The translations under genes and the position numbers were made by a program. DNA of 64,000 nt, taken from positions 3,968,001-4,032,000 of the forward strand of contig NZ_JAUSXK010000001.1 in NCBI RefSeq assembly GCF_030815955.1, read 5' to 3'. This document shows, in pieces, positions 37,237-45,813 of this stretch (the stretch's first letter is position 1; each line of letters begins with the position of its first letter). A model generated the notes under the pieces. The model did no database searches and was not told the DNA's origin. It was given only the letters and a program-made list of their open reading frames with translations. Source of the stretch: Microbacterium murale (GTDB lineage Bacteria; Actinomycetota; Actinomycetes; Actinomycetales; Microbacteriaceae).

Positions 37237-37942
37237 CCGGCCATTCATTCGACAGCGGAAGAGCGTCGGGGTTCACCACAGCGACGATCTCGGTGAGCAC
37301 CCGCCGCGTCTGCGTCTCGCCGACCCACAGGTGCTTGCCACCCTCTACATCGATCAACGTGATGTCGGGGATCGATGCGAAGCGTTCCCGCGCCTCCGCA
37401 GGTCGCAGGTAGTCGTCGAACTCGGGAATGAGGGCGATCACCCGACGCGAATCACCGGCCCATGCCGCTACTTCTTCTGCCGTGGCCCTGTGCAGCGGCG
37501 GCGAAAGCAGGATGATGCCCTCCACGTCGTGCTCTCTGCCGTACTTCAATGCGAGTTCCGTCCCGAAGGACCAGGCCAGAAGCCACGGATGCGGCAGCGA
37601 CCTCTCACGGACGAACTCCATCGCCGCAGCCACGTCGAACTGCTCAGCCTCGCCGCCATCGAAAGTCCCTTGACTCGTACCGCGCGGTGAACTCGTCCCA
37701 CGAGTGTTGAACCGGAGCACGGCAAGGTCCGCCAGCGCGGGAAGGCGTGCGGCGGCCTTGCGCAGGATGTGCGAATCCATGAAGCCGCCAGCGGTCGGCA
37801 GCGGATGCAGCGTCACCAATGTCGCAACGGGCTGCGCGTCCTCCGGCAGAGCCAGCTCGCCGACGAGTGTGAGTCCGTCGGCGGTGAACAGTTCGATGTT
37901 CTCCCTCACCGCCGGCAGTTCGAGCGGCCCGCGGATATCCAT
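37211..37942 (-). CDS. Alpha/beta hydrolase
   Basis: This gene encodes 243 residues from ATG 37942. 'LHPLPTAGGFMDSHILRKAA' is the early strand-turn with the oxyanion region, and 'AVLRFNTRGTSSPRG' is typical of this hydrolase group. The nucleophile elbow is 'LAWSFGTELAL', with serine in W-S-F-G. The histidine is probably in 'VEGGKHLWVGE' near the C-terminus. The likely substrate is an ester or peptide, unknown. The upstream 95-residue metal-binding-like gene is two bases away and probably co-expressed. Confidence 0.88.
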   Translation of the reverse strand: MDIRGPLELPAVRENIELFTADGLTLVGELALPEDAQPVATLVTLHPLPTAGGFMDSHILRKAAARLPALADLAVLRFNTRGTSSPRGTSQGTFDGGEAEQFDVAAAMEFVRERSLPHPWLLAWSFGTELALKYGREHDVEGIILLSPPLHRATAEEVAAWAGDSRRVIALIPEFDDYLRPAEARERFASIPDITLIDVEGGKHLWVGETQTRRVLTEIVAVVNPDALPLSNEWPVSARSSEG

Positions 37943-37944
37943 GC

Positions 37945-38232
37945 TCACGCCATCCTCCAGCAGTGTGTGTGCCAGTGCCGGCGTGCCGCGAGGTCGGCAG
38001 CATCTCCGAGCACGCCGTCTGCGCGCCATACGACCTGGTGAGCGATACCGGCTGCGATCACTCCGCCGCATCCGGGGCAGATGTAGTCCTTCTGCGCCTG
38101 CATCGCCGAAATCGGCTGCACGCTCCATTCGCGTCCTTGGCGGGATTCGCTGCGCTTCCAGCCCGCGAGGAGCCGGTCGAAGGAGTCGTCAGCGTCTGGG
38201 CGCTCTTGGCGCCGCCTGTGGGAACGTGGCAT
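37945..38232 (-). CDS. Small putative zinc-binding protein
   Basis: This gene encodes 95 residues. After a basic N-terminus, 'YICPGCGGVIAAGIAHQVVW' supplies a CxxC pair, and 'HWHTHCWRMA' at the very end supplies histidines and one cysteine, a plausible zinc site. It is two bases upstream of the alpha/beta hydrolase and nine bases downstream of the transglycosylase gene, all on one strand. Similar proteins are often labelled ATP/GTP-binding in actinobacteria without evidence. Confidence 0.75.
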   Translation of the reverse strand: MPRSHRRRQERPDADDSFDRLLAGWKRSESRQGREWSVQPISAMQAQKDYICPGCGGVIAAGIAHQVVWRADGVLGDAADLAARRHWHTHCWRMA

Positions 38233-38241
38233 GTCGAAGCA

Positions 38242-38973
38242 TTACCACCAGTTGTTGTTGATCCAGAACTCGTACGCACCGGCCCAGCTGCCGTAGCGCC
38301 CAGTGGCATAGCCGTTCGCCCAGCGCAGGTTGTCGACCGGGTCGTAGCCGTTGCCTGGCACCTTGCTGCATGGGAGCGCCTGCACGAGGCCGCAAGCACC
38401 TGAGGACGAATTCGTCGCGTTGGGGTTCCAGCCGCTCTCTTTCGAGACGACGTAGTCGACGTAGCCCCAGTCGCTGGCGGCGATGCCCGCCGCGGCCATC
38501 CACTCGGCCGGCGCACCGCCACCCGTGTAGAACAACGGGCCGGCGCCGCCGGAGGAATCGGAGGACTCTGCGGATGCCGGCTCCGGCTCCGGGGTAGGAG
38601 TGGGCGTGGGCTTCGGCGTCACGTAGACGTCGTAGACACCGCGCGTGGTCGGTGTGATCGTCGCGCCCTCTGCGGTGACGGTCAGATCCTGTGTGTCCTG
38701 CGCGGCCAGCGAGAACGGCGTCTCCACGTCCGCGACCGGTGGATCTGCGAGCGCCATGCCCGTCGGCGCGACGATCGCGGCCGCGAAGGCGACGACTCCG
38801 AACGCGGCGAAACCGCCGACGACGCCGCGGCGCCGCGACCACCGACGGGAGGCGCGCACGGGTGATTTCGGGGGTGCAGATCTCTGCGGCGCACTACTGG
38901 CGCCGGCGGGATCTATCTCGGTACCGGAAGTCACAATAGCTCCAGTGTATCCAGCCACGCCTGAGACCTCCAT
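38242..38973 (-). CDS. Secreted lytic transglycosylase-like protein
   Basis: This gene encodes 243 residues. A basic N-terminus and membrane segment (about residues 51-76, 'VVGGFAAFGVVAFAAAI') act as signal or anchor. A Thr/Pro linker ('TPKPTPTPTPEPEP') leads to a C-terminal transglycosylase domain with the catalytic glutamate in 'YVVSKESGWNPNATN' and 'CGLVQALPCSKVPG'. It ends 'GAYEFWINNNWW', a common form in actinobacteria. It would cleave peptidoglycan glycan strands outside the cell. Confidence 0.9.
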   Translation of the reverse strand: MEVSGVAGYTGAIVTSGTEIDPAGASSAPQRSAPPKSPVRASRRWSRRRGVVGGFAAFGVVAFAAAIVAPTGMALADPPVADVETPFSLAAQDTQDLTVTAEGATITPTTRGVYDVYVTPKPTPTPTPEPEPASAESSDSSGGAGPLFYTGGGAPAEWMAAAGIAASDWGYVDYVVSKESGWNPNATNSSSGACGLVQALPCSKVPGNGYDPVDNLRWANGYATGRYGSWAGAYEFWINNNWW

Positions 38974-38993
38974 CCGAATGCCCGGTGAAGAGC

Positions 38994-39584
38994 TCAGCGA
39001 ACGGCGAGGATCACATCGATCGTCGCATCCAACAGCGCGTCGACCTGCTCTTCCCGGTATCCGCCGCGCTGCATTCTGAATGCGGCTGATCGCAACTGCT
39101 CGACCGAGAGCTCATCCCCGTCGCGCAGATATCGCACGATCCGCGCCGCGACATGATCGACTTCATCGATGCGATAGCCGAAGGTCAGGAACCCTGTACG
39201 TGCGAACTTCTGCCGGCGGCTGCGAGCCAGGTGGTCCAGCACGATCTGTGCCTCGGAGCGCGCATGGACGACCCACGCCTCCGCGCCCTCGGCGCGAACC
39301 GTCCGCTCACGCTGACGAGCCGCGAGTGCATCCTCGACGCGTCCGAGCGCGGCGTCGACCTCGCCGATGTCGTAGCCGCCCTTCACCAGCGGGAACGATG
39401 CGACGCGCACGTCGGCAGCCGACAGGTCATCCGAGTCGTCCTCGAAGCTGTCGCGTGCCGCGGCCAGGAACGTGTCAACCGCGGTGCGGTGATAGCCGCG
39501 CTCACGAGCGCCCACCGTTCGGAACGCGGGTGTCGTCTCTTCGTCGTCGATCTCAGTCACATCTTTCACCGTATCCGAAGTCAT
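38994..39584 (-). CDS. DivIVA-repeat protein
   Basis: This gene encodes 196 residues from ATG 39584, which overlaps the cdsA stop (TGATG-type junction). It contains about four copies of the DivIVA N-terminal motif, each with an aromatic-Gly-Tyr turn followed by 'VD': 'RERGYHRTAVDTFL', 'KGGYDIGEVDAALGRV', 'FGYRIDEVDHVAARI' and 'RGGYREEQVDALLDAT'. The long coiled coil of true DivIVA/Wag31 is absent. It may bind curved membrane or partner DivIVA in polar growth; the exact role is unknown. Confidence 0.85.
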   Translation of the reverse strand: MTSDTVKDVTEIDDEETTPAFRTVGARERGYHRTAVDTFLAAARDSFEDDSDDLSAADVRVASFPLVKGGYDIGEVDAALGRVEDALAARQRERTVRAEGAEAWVVHARSEAQIVLDHLARSRRQKFARTGFLTFGYRIDEVDHVAARIVRYLRDGDELSVEQLRSAAFRMQRGGYREEQVDALLDATIDVILAVR

Positions 39585-40471
39585 GGGAGCGTCACCCAGG
39601 GCGAAAGCAGGAAGTACAGACTCAGCGCCGGAATCGTAGAAGGCAGGATGCTGTCCAGCCGATCGAGGAGTCCGCCGTGGCCAGGCAGCCAGGAGCTCAT
39701 GTCCTTGATGCCGATGTCGCGCTTGATCATCGACTCGCCGAGGTCGCCGAGGGTCGCGGTGAGCAGGATCGCGACGCCGAAGACGACACCGGCCCACCAG
39801 GGCAGGTTCAGCAGGAAGAGAGCGAGGAGCACGCCGGCCGCGATCGCCGCGACGACAGCGCCGGCAAACCCCTCCCACGTCTTCTTGGGGCTGATGCGAG
39901 GGGCCATCGGATGCTTGCCGAAGGCAAGTCCCGCAGCGTAGGCACCGGTGTCGGAGGCGACGGCGATCGCGATGAACGCGAGCACCCACCACTGCCCGCC
40001 CTCCTGTGCCAGCAGCAGAAGCGCGACACCGGTGAGGAACGGTACGTAGACCTGGACGAAACCGCCCACCATGGCGTCCGCGAGAACATCCCCGTACGTG
40101 CGGCCGTCCTTCGAGACCATCTGAGCGACGAGGCGCCAGACGATCACGAATACGACGGCGAAGAGCAACGCGACCCAGATGAGCCACGGGGGCGCGAAAT
40201 AGCCCGCCAGTACAAGAGCGACGCCGGCGATGATCTGCGGGACGATGTCGACCCGACGGCCGGCAGCTCCCAGCGCGCGTGCCAGCTCGAAGATTCCCAG
40301 TACCGCGATCGCGAGGGCGATCGGTACGAACAGCTCCTTGATGAAGATCAACGAGGCGAGCAGGATCGCGCCGAACCCCAGACCGACCAGGATCGCGAGA
40401 ATCAGGTCGCGGCCGGTTCTGGCTTTGATCCGCTCGTTCGCCTGATCGAGGTGCTCACGGGCCTGTGTCAC
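39581..40471 (-). CDS. cdsA: Phosphatidate cytidylyltransferase
   Basis: The enzyme makes CDP-diacylglycerol from phosphatidate and CTP in the membrane. I prefer GTG 40471 (296 residues), which overlaps the upstream small gene by 17 bases; ATG 40513 would add 14. About eight membrane helices are visible. The family signature is 'LGDLGESMIKRDIGIKDMSS' then 'LPGHGGLLDRLDS'. It lies downstream of frr in the conserved actinobacterial order and upstream of the DivIVA-repeat gene. Confidence 0.93.
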   Translation of the reverse strand: MTQAREHLDQANERIKARTGRDLILAILVGLGFGAILLASLIFIKELFVPIALAIAVLGIFELARALGAAGRRVDIVPQIIAGVALVLAGYFAPPWLIWVALLFAVVFVIVWRLVAQMVSKDGRTYGDVLADAMVGGFVQVYVPFLTGVALLLLAQEGGQWWVLAFIAIAVASDTGAYAAGLAFGKHPMAPRISPKKTWEGFAGAVVAAIAAGVLLALFLLNLPWWAGVVFGVAILLTATLGDLGESMIKRDIGIKDMSSWLPGHGGLLDRLDSILPSTIPALSLYFLLSPWVTLP

Positions 40472-40685
40472 GTGCGTCTCGAACTCTCCCCCTGGCCTGG
40501 CGCAGCTGTTCACGCACGACAGCGGAGGGATCGGTCGGGTGCGGTGAGCTGCGCGGCAGCGGTGGCCGCGGCGGAATCGCCCTCTCGTCGACGAGGGGGA
40601 GTTCGGCTTCCGGGGTCGTTCCGTCGCGGGCCTCGCGCCGCGTCAGCGGGCGTTGCTCGTCTGCGGGACCGACTGCGTCGCTCAT
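40455..40685 (-). CDS. Small proline/arginine-rich hypothetical protein
   Basis: This gene encodes 76 residues from ATG 40685, seven bases after the frr stop. It opens 'MSDAVGPADEQRPLTRREAR', typical of disordered actinobacterial proteins upstream of membrane enzymes, and has a proline-rich middle and basic end. No domain or membrane segment is seen. Its end overlaps the proposed cdsA start, so translation is probably coupled. Confidence 0.6.
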   Translation of the reverse strand: MSDAVGPADEQRPLTRREARDGTTPEAELPLVDERAIPPRPPLPRSSPHPTDPSAVVREQLRQARGRVRDARDTGP

Positions 40686-40691
40686 CCTCGG

Positions 40692-41246
40692 TTATACCTC
40701 GAGCAGCTCTGTCTCTTTGCGCTTGAGGGCGTCATCGATGAGATCGACGTGCTGACGCGTGAGAGCGTCGAGTTCTTTCTCACCGCGCGCGATCTCGTCT
40801 TCGCCGACGTCGCTCTTGAGCGCATCGAGTTCGTCCTTCGACTTGCGACGGATGCCGCGCACGTGAACCTTCGCGTCCTCACCCTTCGAACGCACGATCT
40901 TGACGTACTCCTTGCGACGTTCCGCGGTCAGCTCGGGCATCGTCACACGCACGACATTGCCGTCGTTCGTGGGGTTGGCGCCGAGGTTCGGCATGTCTCG
41001 GATCGCCTGTTCGATGGCCTTGAGCGCGGACTTGTCGTACGGCGTGATCAGGAGCGAACGCGCTTCGGGGTTCGCGAGGGACGCGAGCTGCGCCAGCGGC
41101 GTAGGCGAACCGTAGTAGTCCACCATCACCTTCTGGAACATCTGCGGGTTCGCGCGCCCGGTGCGGACCGTGGCGAAGTCCTCTTTGGCGGCTTCGACCG
41201 CACGTGTCATGCGGGAGGTGGTTTCAGCGAGGACATCCGCGATCAC
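40692..41246 (-). CDS. frr: Ribosome recycling factor
   Basis: This gene encodes 184 residues of the tRNA-shaped factor that splits post-termination ribosomes with EF-G. '[20 protein letters not shown]' is the conserved hinge-domain entry, and '[20 protein letters not shown]' with '[15 protein letters not shown]' forms the three-helix bundle. The length is exactly as expected. It lies in the tsf-pyrH-frr-cdsA order. Confidence 0.98.
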   Translation of the reverse strand: MIADVLAETTSRMTRAVEAAKEDFATVRTGRANPQMFQKVMVDYYGSPTPLAQLASLANPEARSLLITPYDKSALKAIEQAIRDMPNLGANPTNDGNVVRVTMPELTAERRKEYVKIVRSKGEDAKVHVRGIRRKSKDELDALKSDVGEDEIARGEKELDALTRQHVDLIDDALKRKETELLEV

Positions 41247-41331
41247 GGTGACTCCTATCGTCGGGGTGTTCCAGCAATGGGTGTTCCAGCAATTCTATCC
41301 GGGCGAGAGGTTTCGCCCGTCGTGGCACGCC

Positions 41332-42048
41332 TCAGGCGGAGACGCGTGTGCCGATCGGCTCGCCGAGGAGCGCACGGGTCACGTTGCCCTCGGGCTCCAT
41401 GCCGAACACGCGCATGTCCATGTTGTTGTCCATGCAGAGGCTGAACGCCGTCGAGTCGACGACCTTGAGGCCGCGCTGAAGCGCGTCACGGTAGGTGACC
41501 TGCTCGATGCGAGTGGCGGTGGTGTCCTTGTTCGGGTCGGCCGTGTAGATGGCATCCACACCATTCTTGGCCACGAGCACCTCGTCTGCTCCGATCTCCA
41601 ATGCCCGCTGCGCTGCGACGGTGTCAGTCGAGAAATACGGCAGACCCGCACCGGCGCCGAAGATCACGACGCGGCCCTTCTCCAGGTGCCGCTCCGCGCG
41701 ACGCGGGATGTACGGTTCCGCGACCTGGGTCATCGAGATCGCCGACTGAACGCGCGTGGCCGCCCCGGCCTGCTCGAGGAAGTCCTGGAGGGCCAAGGCG
41801 TTCATGACCGTGCCGAGCATGCCCATGTAGTCGGCGCGGCCGCGGTCCATCCCACGCTGGCTCAGTTCTGCACCACGGAAGAAGTTGCCGCCGCCGACCA
41901 CGATCGCGATCTCGACCTGATCGACCGCTGCGGCGATATCACGCGCGATCTGACCGACGACGTCCGGGTTCACACCCAGCTGTCCTGCTCCGAAGGCTTC
42001 GCCGGAGAGCTTGAGTAGGACGCGTCGGCGTCCTGTGCGTTCAGTCAT
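41332..42048 (-). CDS. pyrH: UMP kinase
   Basis: This gene encodes 238 residues from ATG 42048; upstream in-frame codons are not coding-like. It phosphorylates UMP as a hexamer. '[12 protein letters not shown]' is the nucleotide-binding start, '[13 protein letters not shown]' the glycine-rich loop, and '[20 protein letters not shown]' the UMP/ATP region. '[15 protein letters not shown]' is also conserved. It is separated from tsf by a strong terminator, so it probably has its own promoter in 42049-42100. Confidence 0.97.
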   Translation of the reverse strand: MTERTGRRRVLLKLSGEAFGAGQLGVNPDVVGQIARDIAAAVDQVEIAIVVGGGNFFRGAELSQRGMDRGRADYMGMLGTVMNALALQDFLEQAGAATRVQSAISMTQVAEPYIPRRAERHLEKGRVVIFGAGAGLPYFSTDTVAAQRALEIGADEVLVAKNGVDAIYTADPNKDTTATRIEQVTYRDALQRGLKVVDSTAFSLCMDNNMDMRVFGMEPEGNVTRALLGEPIGTRVSA

Positions 42049-42100
42049 GGGTGGGTGGTCCTCTCGTCCCGATTCAAGATAGTGCCTTCTGGGCATGGAA

Positions 42101-42134
42101 AAGGGGTTCGGATCGCAATGGATCCGAACCCCTT
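42101..42134 (-). terminator. Rho-independent terminator after rpsB-tsf
   Basis: Perfect 14-base arms at 42101-42114 and 42121-42134 surround a six-base loop. On the minus strand the stem is followed by a short T-run. It lies eight bases beyond the tsf stop and ends the rpsB-tsf transcript before pyrH. Confidence 0.9.
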
Positions 42135-42142
42135 CACAACTG

Positions 42143-42970
42143 CTACGCGCCGACCTTGAAGCGCGCGAAGTCCGTCACGGTGATACCGGCGTCCTTCGCC
42201 ACCTGGGCGACAGAGAGCTTGTTGTCCTTGGCGTAGTCCTGCTCGAGCAGTGCGACCTGCTTGATGAACGCAGACACCCGGCCTTCGACGATCTTCGGCA
42301 GAGCAGCCTCGGGCTTGCCCTCGTTGCGCGAGATCTCGGTGACGATCTCCCGCTCCTTCTCGACGGCCTCGGCCGGAACCGTGTCCCGGTCGAGGTACGA
42401 CGGGTTGGCGAACGAGATGTGCTGAGCGATGCTGCGCGCAGTCACCGCGTCGTCACCGCTGTAGGCGACGACGACACCGATCTGCGGCGGCAGATCTTTG
42501 CTGGTGCGGTGCAGGTAGACCTCGACGGAATCGCCGGAGATCGTGCGCACCTGGCGCAGCTCGACCTTCTCACCGATGATGGCTGCCTCTTCCGAGATCA
42601 GCTCACCGACGCTCTGGCTGCCGGCGGGCGCAGCGAGTGCGTCCTCGACCGTGTTCGCCTTGGCGGCGGCCACGGCATCGGCGACCTTGTCGGCCAGCGC
42701 GATGAAGCGCTCGTTCTTCGCGACGAAGTCGGTCTCGCATGCGAGTTCGATCAGCGTGACGCTGCCGTCCTGCTCACGAGCGACGACAAGGCCTTCGCTG
42801 GTGGAACGGTCAGCGCGCTTCGCGTTGCCCTTCGCACCCTTGAGTCGAAGGATCTCGACAGCCTTCTCGCGGTCGCCCTCGGCCTCTTCGAGTGCCTTCT
42901 TGGTGTCGACCATTCCGGTGCCGAGCTGATCGCGCAGCGCCTTGATGTCAGCGATGGTGAAGTTGGCCAT
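42143..42970 (-). CDS. tsf: Elongation factor Ts
   Basis: This gene encodes 275 residues of the EF-Tu nucleotide exchange factor. The N-terminal UBA-like domain '[20 protein letters not shown]' and the core signature '[18 protein letters not shown]' (the TDFV contact with EF-Tu) are present. Two repeated subdomains and the C-terminal module are complete. It follows rpsB by 41 bases and is followed by the terminator. Confidence 0.98.
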   Translation of the reverse strand: MANFTIADIKALRDQLGTGMVDTKKALEEAEGDREKAVEILRLKGAKGNAKRADRSTSEGLVVAREQDGSVTLIELACETDFVAKNERFIALADKVADAVAAAKANTVEDALAAPAGSQSVGELISEEAAIIGEKVELRQVRTISGDSVEVYLHRTSKDLPPQIGVVVAYSGDDAVTARSIAQHISFANPSYLDRDTVPAEAVEKEREIVTEISRNEGKPEAALPKIVEGRVSAFIKQVALLEQDYAKDNKLSVAQVAKDAGITVTDFARFKVGA

Positions 42971-43011
42971 GTGTGGTGGCTCCTTGCTTCGTGATGTGTG
43001 TGTACGCGGAA

Positions 43012-43968
43012 TTACTTGGCAGCGTCGGCGTCAGCGGCCGGAGCCTCTTCAGCAGGTGCCTCGGTCGCCTCAGCAGCGGGAGCCTCTTCAGCAGCAGCCT
43101 CGGTCGCCTCAGCGGCGGGAGCCTCTTCAGCAGCAGCCTCGGTCGCCTCAGCAGCAGAGGCCTCTTCAGCAGCAGCCTCGGTCGCCTCAGCAGCAGGAGC
43201 CTCGGCACCCTCAGCAGGCGTCTCGAGAAGTTCCTTCTCCCACTCGGCCAGCGGTTCCGCATCGCCCGACTCGGGGTTGTGCTTCTGCTGCAGGCCCTCG
43301 GCCGCTGCGTCGGCGATGATGCGTGTCAGCAGCGAGACGGAGCGGATCGCGTCGTCGTTGCCGGGGATCGGGTACTGGAAGTCATCCGGGTCGGCGTTCG
43401 TGTCGAGGATGCCGATCACGGGGATGCCGAGCTTCTTGGCCTCGTCGATGGCGAGGTGCTCGCGCTTGGCGTCGACGACCCACAGAGCGGAAGGCGTCTT
43501 GGTCAGGTTGCGGATACCGCCGAGCGACTTGTGCAGCTTGTCGAGTTCGCGCTTCTTGAGCAGGAGCTCCTTCTTGGTGAAGCCGCTGTTGGCCGGGACC
43601 TCGTAGTCGAGTTCCTCGAGCTCCTTCATGCGTGCGAGACGCTTGGAGATCGTCTGGAAGTTGGTGAGGAGTCCACCGAGCCAGCGCTGGTTCACGAAGG
43701 GCTGGCCGACGCGCGTGGCCTGCTCGGCCAGGATCTCCTGAGCCTGCTTCTTGGTGCCGACGAAGAGGATGGTGCCGCCATGGGCGACCGTCTCCTTGAC
43801 GAAGTCGTAGGCGCTGTCGATGTAGCCCAGCGACTGCTGGAGGTCGATGATGTGGATGCCGCTGCGCTCGGTGAGGATGAAGCGCTTGACCTTCGGGTTC
43901 CACCGACGGGTCTGGTGTCCGAAGTGCACGCCGCTGTCGAGCAGCTGGCGGATGGTGACCACAGCCAT
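43012..43968 (-). CDS. rpsB: 30S ribosomal protein S2
   Basis: This gene encodes 318 residues from ATG 43968. The core (1-250) is typical: '[20 protein letters not shown]', '[10 protein letters not shown]', '[16 protein letters not shown]' and '[19 protein letters not shown]'. Residues 255-318 are an added tail of 13-residue Ala/Glu repeats, likely disordered. Expression is probably from a promoter in the 298-base gap upstream, together with tsf. Confidence 0.98.
   Translation of the reverse strand: MAVVTIRQLLDSGVHFGHQTRRWNPKVKRFILTERSGIHIIDLQQSLGYIDSAYDFVKETVAHGGTILFVGTKKQAQEILAEQATRVGQPFVNQRWLGGLLTNFQTISKRLARMKELEELDYEVPANSGFTKKELLLKKRELDKLHKSLGGIRNLTKTPSALWVVDAKREHLAIDEAKKLGIPVIGILDTNADPDDFQYPIPGNDDAIRSVSLLTRIIADAAAEGLQQKHNPESGDAEPLAEWEKELLETPAEGAEAPAAEATEAAAEEASAAEATEAAAEEAPAAEATEAAAEEAPAAEATEAPAEEAPAADADAAK
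43021..43215 (-). repeat. 39-bp coding repeats in the S2 C-terminal tail
   Basis: About four in-frame 39-base units encode variants of '[13 protein letters not shown]'. They are direct tandem repeats inside rpsB, not a CRISPR: there are no spacers and codon phase is kept. Alanine/glutamate tails on S2 occur in related actinobacteria. Confidence 0.8.
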
Positions 43969-44266
43969 GGTCGTCTCCTGGTTCTGGCGCGTGCAGCGCC
44001 GTTGAGGTTGTGTCGCCGATCGGGTGATCAGCAAGCCTGGTGCCCGGCACACGCCCACCCGCTCTTTCGAGCAGGACCTGAGGGAGTGGATGCCACGACC
44101 GGAGTCGCTTTGGGCACGCGTAGTCACCCCGAAATCGAGGTGCGACCTCAAGTGTACAGGATCGGAGGAAGCCGACTGCTCCTGCACAGCCTGGTTCCCG
44201 CCCGGGTTCTCCCCCTTATGCGGGTTCTCCCCCGCGGGAGCGAGCCGATCGGCCGAGGATGGTCCG
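43969..44266. other. Intergenic region between rpsB and the M23 peptidase gene
   Basis: This 298-base region must hold divergent promoters for rpsB-tsf and the peptidase. On the minus strand TACACT (near 44150) could be a -10 box, but no good -35 sits at the right distance, so I do not call a promoter. No clear hairpin or riboswitch is visible. Confidence 0.4.
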
Positions 44267-44851
44267 ATGCGAGTCAGGAGCAGCATCCCAGCGCGGAGAC
44301 CCATCATTCTCCTCCTGCTGCTCGCCCTGTTCCCCGGCACCGCGCCAGCGCCGCCGACACCGGACCCGGCTTGGGTATGGCCCGTCGACGGCCCGCGCGA
44401 AGTCACCTCCCCGTTCCGCGCTCCGGCGCACGACTACGGTCCGGGACACCGTGGCCTCGATATGTCCGCCCCTGTCGGCGCCGTCGTGCACGCCCCGGCA
44501 GACGGGATCGTCGCCTTTCGCGGAGTGGTGGTGGACCGGCCATTGCTCACGATCGACCACGGCGACGGGATCGTGACGACGTTGGAACCTGTGGATTCGA
44601 CGCTGACGCCCGGCGCGCCGGTCACCAGAGGCGAAGAGATCGGAACTGTCGCGAACGGAGGTCACTCACCGGACGATCAGCTGCACCTGGGCGTGCGGTA
44701 CAACGACGTCTACGTCAATCCGATGCTGATGTTCGGCGACGTGCCACGGGCGATCCTTCTCCCCTGTTGCGCGGCAAGCAGCGCGATCTCCAGCCATGAC
44801 CGGTCGAGCGTCTTCACGCACGAGGGTGGGCGAGTCGGTAGGTCGCTGTGA
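44267..44851 (+). CDS. M23-family metallopeptidase, secreted
   Basis: This gene encodes 194 residues from ATG 44267. It has a signal peptide ('[18 protein letters not shown]') and then a LytM-type domain with zinc ligands in '[20 protein letters not shown]' (H-x3-D) and '[10 protein letters not shown]' (HxH). It is short, with a single domain, and ends shortly after the catalytic core. It probably cuts peptidoglycan cross-bridges or activates amidases. Its last 38 bases overlap the end of the convergent recombinase gene. Confidence 0.9.
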   Translation: MRVRSSIPARRPIILLLLLALFPGTAPAPPTPDPAWVWPVDGPREVTSPFRAPAHDYGPGHRGLDMSAPVGAVVHAPADGIVAFRGVVVDRPLLTIDHGDGIVTTLEPVDSTLTPGAPVTRGEEIGTVANGGHSPDDQLHLGVRYNDVYVNPMLMFGDVPRAILLPCCAASSAISSHDRSSVFTHEGGRVGRSL

Positions 44852-45716
44852 GTCGTTCAGATGAGACGTGGGTGTAGATCTGCGTGGTCCCCAGACTCGC
44901 GTGCCCGAGGATCTCCTGCACCGCTCTGAGGTCGGCTCCGCCGTCCAGAAGGTGCGTCGCGGCGGAATGGCGAAGCGCGTGCGGCCCGACGGCGTCGGCG
45001 CCGATGATCGGGCCGAGCGCGTGCGCGACGAGCGAGTACACGGCTCGCGGTCCGAGGCGTCCACCGCGCGCACCGAGGAACACGGCGGGCGCCGCTCGCT
45101 CGGCTCGGGTCGACAAAACGGTGCGACCGCGCGTCAGGTATGCGCCGACAGCGTCACGCGCAGGGATGCCGTACGGCACGACCCGTTCCTTCGCCCCTTT
45201 GCCCAGCACCCGCACGATGGCGCGATCAAGGTCGAGGTCGTCGACATCGATGCCGCAGAGCTCCGAGACCCGCATTCCGGAGCCGTAGAGCAGCTCAAGG
45301 ATCGCGTGATCGCGAAGACGGATCGGGTCACCATCGGTTGCGGCTTCTCGGTGCGCGTCGAGAAGCCGTTGCATCCCATCCTGCGACGCAACGGCAGGGA
45401 GCGTACGTCCGCGCTTGGGCGCGATCAGGCGCAGACTCGGATCGATGCTGATCAGCTCCTCGTCCTTCGCCCATGCGAAGAAGGAGCGCGCGGCGGCGGC
45501 CCGCCTGGCCAATGTGGAACGGGCGTCACCTCGTTGGGTGGCGCGCCAGAGCCAGTCCCGCAGCGTCTCGAGATCGACGTCGGCGAGCGATGCCGCGCCG
45601 ACAGCATCGGAGAGATCCCGCAGATCCGAGCGATACGCGCGTACGGTCGCCGGCGAGAGCCTGCGAACCTGAGTGAGGTGCGTGCTGAACGCATCTGCGG
45701 CAGCGATCAGGTCCAT
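44814..45716 (-). CDS. xerC: Tyrosine recombinase XerC-like
   Basis: This gene encodes 300 residues from ATG 45716; upstream in-frame codons do not look coding. The N-terminal SAM-like domain ('LTQVRRLSPATVRAYRSDL') precedes the catalytic domain with arginine in 'LYGSGMRVSELCGI', H-x-x-R in 'GPHALRHSAATHLL', histidine in 'LGHASLGTTQIYTHV' and the tyrosine nucleophile there. It resolves chromosome dimers with XerD at dif. Location beside dprA and rpsB is the chromosomal xerC context, so it is not the prophage integrase. Confidence 0.93.
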   Translation of the reverse strand: MDLIAAADAFSTHLTQVRRLSPATVRAYRSDLRDLSDAVGAASLADVDLETLRDWLWRATQRGDARSTLARRAAAARSFFAWAKDEELISIDPSLRLIAPKRGRTLPAVASQDGMQRLLDAHREAATDGDPIRLRDHAILELLYGSGMRVSELCGIDVDDLDLDRAIVRVLGKGAKERVVPYGIPARDAVGAYLTRGRTVLSTRAERAAPAVFLGARGGRLGPRAVYSLVAHALGPIIGADAVGPHALRHSAATHLLDGGADLRAVQEILGHASLGTTQIYTHVSSERLTATYRLAHPRA

Positions 45717-45813
45717 GCATTCAGCATGCCTCGCCGTACTCGGAAGGTTGGCGTGCCTCGCCGGACCACCGCCTACGAGGCTTGAGCGCGGGTTCGAGGA
45801 TGGCGCTGAAGGG

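Noticed and set aside
43021-43215. Possible CRISPR array or minisatellite in rpsB
   Set aside because: The repeats are contiguous, in frame and 39 bases long with no spacers. They encode an Ala/Glu tail.
44814-45716. Tyrosine recombinase as the prophage integrase
   Set aside because: It sits 40 kb from the phage genes, beside dprA and rpsB, in the normal xerC context.
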